Of a DNA stretch of 64,000 bases, positions 1 through 13,186 are shown one piece after another. Position 1 is the first letter of the stretch. Each line of letters starts with the position of its first letter. The DNA is from Callorhinus ursinus. Lineage: Eukaryota; Chordata; Mammalia; Carnivora; Otariidae. The position numbers were made by a program, and so were the translations under genes. The notes beneath the pieces are model-generated. The model was not told where the DNA came from. It worked only from the letters and a program-made list of their open reading frames with translations, and did not search any database. Location: the NCBI RefSeq assembly GCF_003265705.1, contig NW_020312788.1, forward strand, positions 8,877,468 through 8,941,467. The letters run 5' to 3'.

Positions 1-329
1 AAAAAGGGCCCAACACCCTAGTTTAATAGGAAATGATCTGAATATTCTGAAAATCCGGTGAAAGTAAATTTATATATGACAAAAGGAAGCTAAAATGTAA
101 ACTCGAGAAAACATGGTTAAGTTTCTTGCAGAAGTAAGGTAACAAGGGAGAAAGGTAACACTATGACAGGCGAATGAATGAATCTATGTATAAAAGTGTG
201 TGTATAATACATACACATGTGTGCTTTCTCTAGCTACTGTATATTATGCATACAGAGATCATATACATACAGCTACCATTGCATGACAGGAGGCACTTTG
301 TTTCGTAGTTTCATAGTTTGATTTCTATG

Positions 330-445
330 TTCTACAGATGGAGGAAACTGAGTGGTAACTTATTCAAGGCCATACTGATTAGATTTGAATCCAGGTCTGC
401 TTGACCCCGAAACCTCTGCTCTTTTTGCTACAGTATGTTTCCTCC
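330..445 (-). repeat. MIR fragment
   Basis: 'ctacagatggaggaaactgag' followed by 'ggccatactgattagatttgaatccaggtctg…gctctttttgctacagtatg' is the reverse MIR core and tRNA-like half, strongly diverged. Confidence 0.7.
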
Positions 446-1554
446 AGGGGTAACTTGTGGCGTTTCTATCAGCACAGCCAGAGGAGTGAGATGACTCGAG
501 AACAAATTGGGTAATCTAATTACACTGTATGATCATCTCAGGTTCCCCTTTTCAGACACTCCTCCTTTAAGATATCCTCCCCCCTGGCCCAAAACACCCT
601 GCAGCCCTGCCCTCATGTCCTGGCAGCTCCACATGTCCTACCACCACCTCCTTTGGCCCACCTGGCCAGATTCCTATTTCTCATGGCCTCATCTAAACCT
701 GGCCATGGACTGGTATCACATCTCCATTCACTTGGCTTGCTGTGTGCACCATTCCCTCGGGGTCAAGGTCTCTGTTTTCCAAAGTGATTGTATTGTTAGT
801 GAGGACAATGGCATAATGAGTTACTCCATTCCTGGAAGGATATTTACATTTCAACAGTAAAATGACTACATACTTAGAAAGTACTAAAATTTGTTCTGAA
901 GGTCCTAAGCAATTTGGTATAAAAATATCAAGCTCATAGGAGAGATTTGTTTTTGGAGAGTCAGGTCTCTAAGTGGATGTTAGTCACGTACACCTCCTTG
1001 TCAGGCCTACCTCATAATATTGCTCACCCACAAATCAGTTCCAAAAAGGAAAAATACATTTATCAATGTAAAAGACTTATGTTATACATCGCAGATATCA
1101 CCTATCACCAATCAAATCATTGTTTTTCCCTGAGTCTGTGCCTCTGATATTTGAAATCTCAGCAGTTAGTTCTCAGAGGTTCTACGCTTGTACAGGAAGT
1201 TTGAAAAAGTATCTGTACCAACCCTTGGTAGCTCAAAGAAGGCTTTGGATATTTAGATTTTATGTTCTTAAATGTCAAAAGCAGATATTCTAGATAAATA
1301 AATCAAGATAAAATGAGAAAAACCCCACTTTTCTGTTCTTCACCTATACTGATGAACTTAGTCCAAATAACTCTAATCCAAAACTACCAAAGGAAAAGAA
1401 GAACGAAAAGAAAACTGGAGACAGCAATGTGAAGAGATGGAATATGAGTTTGGAATAAGCTCTGTTGTTAATTTTGTCCAAAATAATTTTTAGTAACTCT
1501 GGCCATAAGATGGAAGTATTAATGAAAAAAACTTCTTGAAGTGCATAAGATAGG

Positions 1555-1815
1555 CTGATGACTAGGACACTGGACTTGGGACTCTCCAGCCAGAATTCCT
1601 GTATCATTCAAATCCAAGCACTTTGTTGAGCAACCTTGGACAAGTTACTTAACCTCTCCACATTACAGTTTTCTTAAAGTGGGGATAATGAGGGCAGTCA
1701 ACCACATGAGAGTATTATGAGGGTAAAAAGAGTTAATATAGATAAAAGCACCTAGAACAGGGTCTGGCATGAGGAAATGCTAACCAGGTATTAGGTATCA
1801 TCACTGTTGTTATTG
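1555..1815 (+). repeat. MIR
   Basis: 'acaagttacttaacctctcc' and 'taaagtggggataatgaggg' are the MIR core, followed by the '…cacctagaacagggtctggcat…' 3' half. Old and diverged. Confidence 0.8.
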
Positions 1816-2630
1816 TTACACAAGTGTCGCTACTACCAGCTCAGACTGGGAAGTTCAACAATCCAAAGGCAAAAAAATGGGCAGTATCTGCACTTTTTTA
1901 CATTTCTAAAAACACCAGTATAAAATGCCAATAATTTTGACTTGTGGTGTTGTGTTGTTTGGCTTGAAACACACTTCACCAAACACATCCTCTACTTACT
2001 TTGCCCAAAGAAAAGCATGTGCTCTATGCCATCTTATTTATATAAATGGCTACAGAGTGATTAGATAAACATTATAATTAAATGCCCTTATCCAGAAGTC
2101 TTTGCTTTTGTTTCAAGGCTAATGGAGGTGATCAGTCTCCCTTACATGAGAAGAGCCTGTGGCTGTCTCCTGGAAAACATAATTTGGTAGAACTCCCTTC
2201 AACATTATTACTAATTTTAGTTTCTGGGTTGCAGATGCTCTCCTTTTGTCTTTGTAGTTATTATTAGTACCTTCCTGGGTGTACTGAACAATAATGGTTT
2301 ATGATTCATTTTTTTGAAGTCTCTTTATTGACTAAATTAACCCCCAGAGTGCTGTATAGCAAGTTAGGTTTTGATATAGGACATAAAATCAGAGCACTAT
2401 GACCCATCTGAAGAAGTCAAACACATTTTTATGCCTATTCTTTCCAAAAGTATTTTGAGTTACCAAAATAATAAAATCACACTACAGAATATTTACAGAA
2501 TAAAAAATTAAAAAGAAATCTCTCATAGTATTTCCACCAGTTACTGTAATATTTTTGGCATATTTCTGTTCATAGTTCTTACATATATTTTCAACATATA
2601 TATAAGCATACAATGTCTTTAATCTTTTCT

Positions 2631-2797
2631 TTACTTTCCTTTTTTAAGGTGGCGGGGGAAGAGGGAGAGAGAGAATTCCAAGCACATTCCATGACAAGCA
2701 CAGAGCCCAACACAGGGCTTGACCTCACCACCCTAAGGTCATGACCTGAGCCGAAATCAAAAGTCAGACACTTAACTACTGAAACAACCAGGTGCCC
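2631..2797 (-). repeat. CAN SINE (old), target duplication CTTTAATCTTTTCT
   Basis: Reverse-oriented tRNA-derived SINE: the right end complements to the GGGGCACCTGG…CAG head, and the middle carries 'gacctgagccgaaatcaaaagtc', an older CAN SINE body type. The 14-base duplication at 2617-2630 and 2798-2811 is perfect. Confidence 0.85.
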
Positions 2798-3597
2798 CTT
2801 TAATCTTTTCTATATAGGGCCATAATGAAAGCATTTTCCATGTGGCTATGTTATTCTTCATAACTATAATTGTTAATGGATGCGACATGGTTTACTTACT
2901 CATTCTTTATTATTAAACATTTAATTTGTTTCTATCAAGATGACTAAATAACACAGTGGTAAGTCTTTTATGAATATATTTATTTCCATATTTCAGAATT
3001 TATTCTTAGAAGAGATTGTCTAAGTATTTATACTTATCTCTCTAGGAAATTATCTAAACTTATAGCTATTATCACGAAGAAAAGAACTTTTCAAAAATAT
3101 GCAAAATAACTCTATAAAACACTATGACAGCTAGCTACTACTGAAAACATAAATACTCCATTAAATTCTTAAACTTGTTCTCATCTGAATTTCATTTTCA
3201 TTCAAATAGCCATATCCTCTCCTTGGCTTCGAAATACATAACTTTGGAAGTATTTCTCACTCTCATGACATTCTGCACCTTTATATGTTAGCACTTATGT
3301 CAACTATAATTAAGCACTTCTTTGAGTAATGTTTAACGTCTAATTTTTTCACTAGATAATATGCTATATAAGAGCAAAGACCCCACCTATTTTGTTACTT
3401 TTACACCCAAATGTCTAGCACAGAGCAGGCAATGTTGTTTATTCATTCATTGATATATAATGGCTTAAAATTATATTGTGCAGAATACTTTGCTAACTGC
3501 TATGGGGAAATACATAGAAATATATGACAGTCCTTGTCTTTAAGGAGTTGTAATAATAATAATAATAATAATCCTATTATTTTTATTTTAATATGTT

Positions 3598-3840
3598 GTA
3601 GGAGAAAGTTCATGGGCTTTAAAACCAGATGGATTTGAGTTTGACTCTCATTTATCATTCATTGGCTATATGATATTGAACAAATTAGTTAACTTGTTGG
3701 AGCCTCATATTGATCATCTGTAAAGGAGTAGTAATATTTCTTCCACAGGTTTTATGCGGTTTAAATAAAGTCATGTATGCAAAATTTGTTATAGTTCATA
3801 TAAATTAGAAAGTATTCCATAATTTTTTGTTGAATAAATG
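3598..3840 (+). repeat. MIR (diverged), next to an AAT microsatellite
   Basis: 'catgggctttaaaaccagat…ggatttgagtttgactct…gaacaaattagttaacttg…catctgtaaaggagtagtaa' follows the MIR order. An AAT array at 3551-3572 lies just upstream. Confidence 0.75.
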
Positions 3841-5289
3841 AACAAAGCCTTGTCAATTTTGGATTTTCTTCCTTTTTTCCCCCTGGTTTATTCACTTTCT
3901 TCCCATTATCATTGTCTGAGTCAATAGTAAAGACTTAAACATTTCATACCTAGGTTATTGATCCTTGCTCCACTTCCTATGATCACCTTCTAATCTATTA
4001 TCGCATAATTCTTCCCAGAGCCTTGTTAATGCCCCAATTTTTTTACCAGATAAAACTTACTACAATTTTTAAGGATCCTTGCCAATTGGTTCCAGGAGCC
4101 CATTCTCTCTACCTCAGCGCCCTCGGCTCTAATTATGACCTGCTTATGCTGAACATATAGATACAATAAAGAAAGGGTAAAACATAGATATGCCATATAT
4201 AATAAACTCAAGTGACAGGTACAACAGAGATAGCATGACAACTTAGGGTTTATTTCTTCTATGAATATTTCCCAACTCCCCAGGGTCGTTTCTTACTTCT
4301 TCCTCCAGGCCATTATGCATATATCTAGTATAAATACTACACTATGCTGTAATTATTTGAGTAGGCATTGCGTCTAGCTCCCTCCTCATTTATTAGATTC
4401 AACAAATACTCAATGTGCAGCACAATGTTCAAAGTGCATCTCTAGGCTCTTCTTGATAATCACTGAGCTCCTTGAGAGTGGAAACCATATCACACTCATT
4501 TTCATACTATCAATGCTAACACAATACAGAGAAGACCAATGGATACTGATGGAATGAACTAATCATTGAGTGAATAAGAAAATGTATGAACAAAATGGCA
4601 AATCTACTTATTATACCTTAAACATTCTGCTCTATTCTACCCTTGAATTTTGTTGGTTGCTATTTTCTTGAAATGGGAATTAAATTTGGTTATAGGGAAC
4701 TGATTTGATGAGCATCACCTGGCCCTAATTAGCTCATCTTTTATGACTTGCCGTAGGATGAATTTCCCATCATAAGACTTATTCTTAGAAAGAAATTATA
4801 AAATAATGCATGCACACAATGCCAATCGAACACTTTGAAATATACAGAGAAAACAAGCCTTTTTTCCCCTCACAATCCTATCTTCTGTGCTCCCCCCAAA
4901 TATTATAGGTTTGGTATGTATGCTTCCAGATCTCTTATTTCCTATGTATTTCAAATATACTTCCTATGCATTTTTGAGACTTAAGACATTGTCTCTAGAA
5001 GTCTGCTCTCAGGGACTTACCTAAGGCCACAAAAAAGGATATTGGTGCAGATTCCTATCCCAATCTTTCAAGCCAAGTTATTACCAAGCTTCTTAAAAAT
5101 AACAAGTGGTGTAGGGCTTCAATGTGATGCAGCAAAACTCATCTCTAGCCAAGACTTTTCTCTCTCCTTGTCAAATGCCTATGTATGGCTAATCAAAATA
5201 AGTACTTTTATGTTCTAACAAGCTCTAAAATAAGAATCCGTTTTACCTCTACTATTATTCAAATATTTGTTTTTTATCCCTCTATTTTT

Positions 5290-7310
5290 ATATTTTTTAT
5301 TTCCTAGATTTTCTAGATTCATTTTTTTGCATGTGGATGGTCCAGTTGTTCCAACACCATTTGTTGAAAAGACTATCTTTGCTCCATTGTATTGCCTTTG
5401 CTTCTTTGTCAAAGATTAGTTGACTATATCTATGGGGGTATATTTCTGGGCTCTCTATTCTGTTTCATTGATCTATTTGTCCATTCTCTTGTCAATACCT
5501 CACTGTCTGGATTACAGTAGCTTTATAGTAAGTGTTGAAGTCGGATAGTTCCAGTCCTCCAACTTAGCTCTCCTTCATTATTCTGTTGGCTATTCTGGGT
5601 CTTTTTCCTCTCCATACAAACTCTAGAATCAGTTTGTTGATATTCATAAAACGGCTTTCTAGGATTTTACTTGAGATTGTGTTGCATCTATGGATCAAAT
5701 TGGGAAGGACTGACATCTTGACAATATTGAGTCCTCCTATCAATGATCATCTACTATCTCTCCATTTATTTAGGTTTTTTTTATTTGTTTCATTAGAGTT
5801 TTGTCATTTTCCTCATATAGATCTTGAACATGTTGTGTTAGATTTATACTTAAGTATTTTTTTTTGGTGTGCTAATGTAAATGGTATTGTGTTTTTAATT
5901 TCAAATTTCACTTGTTCATTGCTGGTATATAGAAAAGTGATTAACTTTTGTGTATAAACTTTGTATCCTGAAGCCTTGGTATAATTACTTATTAGTTCCA
6001 GGGATGTTTTGTTGATTCTTCCAGATTTTCTACTTAACAATCATGTCATTTATAAACAAGGACAGTTTTATTTTTCCTTTTCAATCTGTATACCTTTTAT
6101 TTGCTTTTCTTGTCTTATTACATTTGTTCAAACTTCCAGTATGATGTTGAAAAGGAGTGGTGAGAGGGACATCCTTGACTTGTTCCTGATCTCAGTGGGA
6201 AAACTTCTAGTTTTTCACCATTAAGTATGATGTTAGCTGTAGGTTTTTCTGTATTCTTCATCATGTTAAGAAAGTTCCCCTCTATTCCTAGTTTACCAAA
6301 AGTTTTATCATGAATGGGTGTTGGATTTTGTCAAGTGCTTTTACTGCTTTTATTGATATGATCATGGAATTTATCATCTTTAGTCTGTTGATGGAATGCC
6401 TTGTATTAATTGATTTTTGAATGTTGAACCAGCCTTGCATACTTAAATAAATCCCACTTGATTGTGGTGTAAAATTATTTTACACATTGTTGAAGTTGAG
6501 TTACTAATGTTTTATTGAGGATTTTTGCATATTTGGTTATGACAGATATTGGTCTGTAGTTTCCTTTTCTTATATCTTTCTTTGGTTTTTGTATTAGCCT
6601 AATGTTAGCCTTATAAAATGAGTTAGGGACTATCCTCTCTGCTTCTATCCTCTGAAAGAGGTTGTAGAGAATTGGTATAAAGTTTTCCTTAAGTGTTTGG
6701 CAGAATTCAACAGTGAATTCATCTGAGCCTGGTGCTTTTTTTTTTTGGAAGGTTATTAATTATCAGTTCAATTTCTTTAATAGATATAGGCCTATTCAGA
6801 TTATCTATTTCCTGTGTGAGTTTTGGCAGACTGTCTCTTTCAAGGAATTAGTCCATTTTATCTAGGTTATCAAATTTGTGGGTTCATAGTATCACTTTAT
6901 TTTCTTTTTAGTTCACATAGGATCTTTAGTGATGTCCTCTTTCTCATTTCTGATATTAGCAATTTGTATATGCTCTCCTTTTTTCTTTGTTAGCCCAATT
7001 AGAGGCTTATCAATTTTATTGATCTTTTTGAAGAACCAGACTTTGGTCCTTTAATTTTTTCCATTGATTTCCCATTTTTAATTTCATTGATTTCTGCTTT
7101 GATTTTTATTATTTATTCCTTTTTGCTAATTTTTAAAATTAATTTGCTTTTCTTTTTCTAGTTTCCTAAGGTTGAAGCTTAGATCATGGATTTGAGATAT
7201 TTCTTCTTTTCTAATCCATGCATTCAGTGCTATAAATTTCTATCTAAGCACTGCTATTATTGCATCTCACAAATTTTTATAAGCTGTGTTTTCATTTTCA
7301 TTTAGTTCAA
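5290..7310 (-). mobile_element. Degraded LINE-1 ORF2 fragment
   Basis: The minus strand encodes broken pieces of L1 ORF2, such as an '[11 protein letters not shown]'-like segment near 5370 and the thumb-like 'ITFLYTSNEQVKFEIKNTIP' near 5900-5950. The plus strand shows the familiar antisense landmarks ('ccaacaccatttgttgaa', 'tttcattgatctatttgtcc', 'gttgaaccagccttgcat'). Many stops and shifts, with no 3' tail at the left end. It is older than the L1 at the right end of the window. Confidence 0.85.
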
Positions 7311-10300
7311 AATGATTACCTTTAATTATACCAGTGCAGTTCATTACACTGATTAACAAACCAATACTTTCACCAATGAAAATCCATTTCTGAGATTCAG
7401 CAAAGCCTTAGGGTTGATTGACATGTGGCTAGTAGGTAGGTTTGTGGTAAACTTTTCTGGAGTTTAGGCTCTCTGCTTTAATGTTACCTGACCACTCTGG
7501 AGTTTAGACTCCTGATTAAAATACCAGCTACCTATGGCTGTGGGTTAACCTACACATACACATTACTGCAGTATCTGGGCTGAGATATTTTAATATAAAT
7601 TGAAACATCATTATATTCCATTTTAAATATTTCAGATTGTATCCTTAAATCTAGGTCAATTCAGGAAGTGAAATGAGGTCAGTACTTCAAAGACTGTAAA
7701 CTCTCTGACAATGTTCATCACATCTCAACTAAGTGAAATGCTGTGTAATTGATAAACAGCCTCATGACTGAAGCCATTCGATGTATCTTAAGAAACCAAC
7801 ATTTTTTGCTTATCACTCTCCCTCTCATGTTGGCTGCTCATGTAAATTTCTGTCCTTTGCAGCTATTTGACAAGAAAGCATGGAAGATAATTCTATTTAA
7901 TGTCTTCAAATCTACAGTTATAGAGAAAGAAAATAATAGCTAAAGGTGCATCTGGGAAGTAACATTGTTGCAAGACAGTTAAGAAAGGCTTATTCATATC
8001 TACCAACCCTCTTGGCCTCTGGAGGCACAAAGATGAAGAGACATTAATCTAGTACACTAAAGGCTCATAATCCATTAGAAACAATGAGGATAAAACAGGC
8101 GAATGATAAACTTACATTGGATGCTATTGCTGGTGAAGATAAGACTTTATCATTAAAATAAGAATTTAGTTCAAAGTGAGAAGGGAAAACAAAGATAGCA
8201 AGTGTTTGGATTAAAAATAAAGAATGAGATGGGTTGCCAGAAGTTTCTTTATTGAATAGTCATTTGTTGAGTGCCTATAATTATATTTATTTGATTCTAA
8301 GATGTCAGATAATCTATCAGCTTTTTAAAGGAGAAAAAACTCTATGTTAAATGTGTATATCAGTTGTAAGGGGCATTTCCAGAAATGTAAAAATATGAAA
8401 ATGCTCATTTTATGATACGTGCAAAGCAGTTTGCTAGGACAGCAAGTTCAAAAGTGTGCCTAATAGTCATGGACCTAGCATTACAGAGATTAACTTGGTG
8501 AAGTTACACATACATTATACAAATAAACACATAACCATAAAAGTATAATTATAAACTAATGTTGCAAGAAATCTGGGTAAGTTTGTCATGTGTATATGTA
8601 GCAAAAATCTGATTTAAAAAAGCTGAAACACAGGGGTTTCTCTAAAGCTGAGTTTTATTCTTTATTTTTTGACTAGAGAATACTATAAGGTCAATGAGCT
8701 ATGAGAACTTCCCTTTCATCTTCTCTCTCCATACATCTCTGAGAAACTTTTCAATCTCTGCTAGAGGCTGCAATCCTGCCTATCGTTCTTCCAGATGACT
8801 TACCCACCATATTGGCACCCTGTCTAAATCTTCAGTCAGAACTAGTTTTATGGATCTGGATTTGTACATCTTTATCCCACATTAAGATTTTCATAGCATC
8901 TCAAGTTTATTCAAAACTTGTGGTTGAAATCTTTAAGAGTCATGTTAAAGTTACTGTCAAAGAGCACAGCTGTCTTTACTTGCCAGACAAGATTGGCCAG
9001 GTGATGTCAATTATTTTACAACATGTTCAGTTAATCAATATGTATCACTTACTATAGTGATGGTATTATGCTGGGGTTGGAGGGATAAAATTATTGCATG
9101 TTTTCTACCTTCAAGGAGTCTCAAATCTAGTTGAGGAGATAAGAAAAATAATATTCTTCTATGAGTATAAGGTCAGTCAATAAATAACATTTATCCAGAA
9201 TAGTCCTGGGTTATGTGGAAGGCTGGGAGTTGGAATAAACAACAAAGAGGGGTAAAAAAACAAAACTAAACAAACAAAAAATCTTTCAGCAACCCAGTAG
9301 TGAAATCACTCCTCCTAATGACATGGTAAGTGTTGGATATTATTTAACTCTAGTCTGCTAGCATATTGGAAACTAGAGTAATAGACCCTGCTCTTTGCTT
9401 TGACCCAACCAGCTGCAAAGAATTAATACCGCCCCAATCTTTCTTTAGCTAGCCATCTTTGAGAGCTTTAGATTATTACTAAATATTGAAGGAACATTCC
9501 ATCTTATATAAGCAGAATGTTTTATTCTATTTTTGCCATTTCTTAAAATCAAAGCAACCTAGAAAAAGTTATTCCCACAAACTCATTACTTATTGCTAAC
9601 TTGACATATTCAGCTTGATCATCTGGTGTAATGTATATATTCTTGAAACTAAATTGATTATCTTGACACTTGCACTTGGCACAATGAAAAGAAAGCTTAT
9701 AGCTTCAAATATAAGGTCTACATATTACCACATTATAAGGTTAGGATGCCAGAGAAACTAGGAAAGTCTTTTTAAAAAAAATCAAAGACATTTTGTTATT
9801 TGGTTGGTAAAACTATGAATTTAAGAAAATCTGAATATAGGAGGCCCAAGTATAAAGAATATCTGAAACACAGATCCTAAATATGATGCCTTTTTCAATA
9901 TCTTACACCTAAACAAGATATGTGAAAGCATGGGCATATTAATTTTGCAAAGATTGCAATCTCAGATATATTGCATCCTAGCTATGACATTTTCTAAGAA
10001 TTTTTCTCATAAAAACTGTGAAAGCATGAGGCCAGCAACATCAGTAGAAAATTTTAGGTGAGCATGAGTATAATGGCACTTACAAACTGATTAGTGTGAA
10101 AAGGTCACAGTGGCAAGAACAAGAAAACCACCAAAAGTGTTATATGGAATCCATGAAACAGAAAATGCTTTCGAGCACATGTATGAGGTTATACAATGCA
10201 TTAGACATTTTCGTTAGCAATATTCTACTTACTTTTTTAAATGCACATGACTAAACGTACATTGATCAATATATGTGTTATATGCATAGCAAAATAATAG

Positions 10301-11639
10301 CTTTGCTTCTCCGAAGACCAGGTAATGGCACTACTGATCAGATTCATGAGCACAGTGTGAGTGGTATTGGGAGCCTGGGAATCACAGTGTGAAAATTAAA
10401 GTGAGGATGGTACAGTACAGATATCTGATCAGCACATTTCCCAGGGAGACCGTCAACCTCCCTGTTTCTCTTACACCCATTTCGGCACCAAACGATACTA
10501 AAACCTCAGCACCCAGCAGGATGAACCAGTCTTTCCTAATTGTGGTTGAGAAGAGCACTTGGGCAATGGAACAAAGTGATTAGCACACATTCCTGCTCAG
10601 CCTTCAGATGATTAGTTTTTGGATGCGTACACTGTGATAAAGCATAACTTGAACTTAAACTTGTGGGGATCTGTTTTTAGAAAAGTGGAGATGGAAACAT
10701 TGAGAGAGTCAAGACCCATGCAGCTCTCCTCCTGATGGCCCTGAAAAGCAGGAATCATGGACAAACAAGCTATTTTTGCTCTCCAGTTATCCTCTGAGCA
10801 TTTGTCTTACTGAACCCCACAATTTGTCTTGATCTCACCACTTTTGGGGAGGTTTCAATCCCACATTTATCTACTCTCTCACCATCATCTCTAATCTCTC
10901 TCTTTCCCCTGCCTCTATGTCCTCATTTCCAAACACACATACCTCTTTTCTGTCACAAATGACCATTCGCAGGATCTCACTGCCCTCTCCAGCAGGCACT
11001 GTTTTTCAGTTTCTTTGACACCAAAATGGTCTGTGCATACTTTCTCCACATCGTTACCGCCTACTCCCTTCTTCATCTTTTGCAAACTAGCTTGTAGTTC
11101 TACCTCCCCTCCCCACCCAATGCTGTTTCTTAAGTTAATCATGATCTCTCTCCCTCACTCGGTTTGATCTCTACCACTGTCCTCTAACGGTCTCTTGGCA
11201 CAGACTCATCCCTTGTCTTCGACAACCTGACATTATCCAGGTTTTTGTTTTTCTTTTTCTGATCCTTCTCTCTTATTTTTTCTTCTACCTTCAAGCTATG
11301 ACCATTATCCAGGGCAGTCTTTGCTTCTCTGATCTTTTTCCTTTTTAAACCTGGAGAGATATTAAATGGTATTCCTCAGTCGGAAGTACTTAGAAGTGGC
11401 CACTGAGAGTTCAGGAACAACTGGAAGGGTGGACAGGTGGTGCCTCCCACCACTTCAAACAGAATAGTTCTGCTTTTACCTGATTTACTTGTTCTATGTT
11501 GTCTCTCTTGGAGAGTTTATTTGTATTCACCAGTGTACTGAAAATTGCATCAAAATCCTAAAACTTGAATCTAATTTCTTGTTTTTCCACTATCTCTATG
11601 ACTTTTGACAAATATTACAAAGTTTTAATGCATTTCTTA

Positions 11640-11945
11640 CATCCAGACCTGTGCCTTTCCTTCCATCTGGACCTCTCTCCTACCCTATTCCTCAGCACCT
11701 TCCTAACTCCTACTGATATTTTGGTCTTCTATGTCACTTCCTCCAGGAAGTCCTCTATGAACTCAAAATCTGGGTAGGGTGTTCTTCTGGTGTGGTACCA
11801 TTGCATTCTGTATCAATTTCTTAACACAGCACTTATTTCATTGTGTTGTCTGTTTGTCTACATTCCCTACTAAACTGGAAGCTCACTGAGGACAGAATAT
11901 TATTTATACCTCTAGCGTAGTGCTTGGCATGTAATGTTTGAAAAA
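11640..11945 (+). repeat. L2 3' end
   Basis: 'cacttcctccaggaagtcct' and 'ctggaagctcactgaggacagaatattatttatacctctagcgtagtgcttggcatgtaatg' follow the L2 3' end order. Diverged. Confidence 0.75.
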
Positions 11946-12940
11946 TACAAGCAGATAAATATATATCTTAGCAAGGATATCCAAATTAGGTGACACTGCT
12001 CTCTAAAGAGAAATGGAAGGGTTATCCCTCATTCTGATCAAGCTGATCATTCTTCTGATTTGCCTGCTTCCTGAGTGTCCTTGACACCTCCTTCATCCAC
12101 TTCTGAGTCCTGTTCACAACACCCTAACTATTTGCCTTTTGGGAAAGTTATTTTATATTTCCACTCTGGTTTTTCTTGTCTGAAACAGAGGTATACTGTT
12201 AAAGATATCTCTGATGACCAGGAAAAATTTAAGGTACTAAAAATCGTGCTATTTTCCCAACACTGTATTATTACATCATTCTTAATAAAATTCTAACAAT
12301 ATAGTATTTTGGCCTAATTTCAACAGTTCCAATGCCTTCCACTAGTAAATAAAGGTAATAAACCTTCAAAGGATTTGAAGCTATAGCTAAGCAGTTTATA
12401 AGAAGAACGTTCATAGTTAACTGCCTTGTAAAGAACATATTGCTTCAAATACTTGTTGTACAAAAATGTGTATATACAAATGCAACAACAAAAAAATCCT
12501 AAAATTAAATCAAAGAAAGGCGCAACGTAATGTCCACATACACTCTGCAAACACAGCATTAGAGAAATTTCAAACGGCTGGCGTACTAAAACTAGAAAGT
12601 GCAGGAGGTATAGTCCCATCTTTAATCCTAAATGGTAATATCACCTTCAACAGGCAAAGCCTGAGTACCTCCATCATAAATGTTGTAAGTTCTGAAAGCA
12701 AAATTACATTTAAATTCAGTGAGTTTTGTTTGTGTTTGTATAACGAGAACTCAAATATCAGATAAGTAGCTAATGAGAGGACTTTTAAAATCCTGTTCAA
12801 CTCAGAGAGTCTGTTCAGGGATTTAGATCGTGAATCAATTTAAGTCACTTTATCTGCAGGGTAAGTTTCTCATGTTTCTTAAAACAATAGCAATTTTGTA
12901 AAGAGAAAAACCCACAGCCAACAGGGGAAATACTACTTAC

Positions 12941-13186
12941 GAGTACTGTGTCAGCAGTTCCAAATCATTATGCATGTTGATTGGATATGCTTCACTGAGT
13001 TCGAACAACTTCTCCAGGGCCTCATAAATGAAAATGATGCAAATAAGAGAAGCAAAAGCTTCTTCAGTAAACCGGGTGATATAGCAGACGAGGGAACTTG
13101 CATCGGTGGCCACGAGTATGATACACAGAGTTGCGGTCCACAGTCCAATACTAGCTCTTAAGGATAGGTATGACAGCCCATATTCT
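12941..13186 (-). CDS. SLC4A10: SLC4A10 internal exon, TM4-TM5 and start of large extracellular loop
   Basis: The last exon in the window in transcript order: 246 bases with a cccccttctag acceptor and a TACTC|gtaagt donor. The first base completes Lys. Then come EYGLSYLSLRASIGLWTATL (run-in and start of TM4), CIILVATDASSLVCYITRFT, EEAFASLICIIFIYEALEKL (TM5) and FELSEAYPINMHNDLELLTQ Y, plus two bases of Ser. The tail FELSEAYPINMHNDLELLTQ is the start of the glycosylated extracellular loop 3. It is the segment I used to separate SLC4A10 from SLC4A7 (FDLGETY… type) and SLC4A8 (IHLAETY… type). The next exon is not within the 12.9 kb to the left. Confidence 0.97.

Larger units (their letters stand above)
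1..12940 (-). other. SLC4A10: SLC4A10 intron (partial), transcript-downstream of the TM4-TM5 exon
   Basis: I see no further exon in these 12.9 kb. The stretch holds a minus-strand CAN SINE (2631-2797), MIR copies near 330-445, 1555-1815 and 3598-3840, an AAT microsatellite (3551-3572), a 2-kb degraded L1 (about 5290-7310) and an L2 3' end (about 11640-11945). Open frames here, including a 117-codon frame at 507-860 and two overlapping 99-codon frames on opposite strands near 12320-12765, show no recognisable protein, and I treat them as chance. The rest is AT-rich unique intron. Confidence 0.85.

Noticed and set aside
507..860. 117-codon plus-strand open frame
   Set aside because: No recognisable domain, no splice or promoter context, low-complexity Pro/Ser/His composition; treated as chance.
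12320..12800. Four overlapping open frames of 76-99 codons on both strands
   Set aside because: Frames overlap on opposite strands in intron, with no known domain and no continuity with SLC4A10 exon phases.
1..12940. A further SLC4A10 exon (next extracellular-loop exon) in the leftmost 12.9 kb
   Set aside because: No frame continuing the glycosylated loop with the required phase and AG/GT borders was found; it must lie left of the window.
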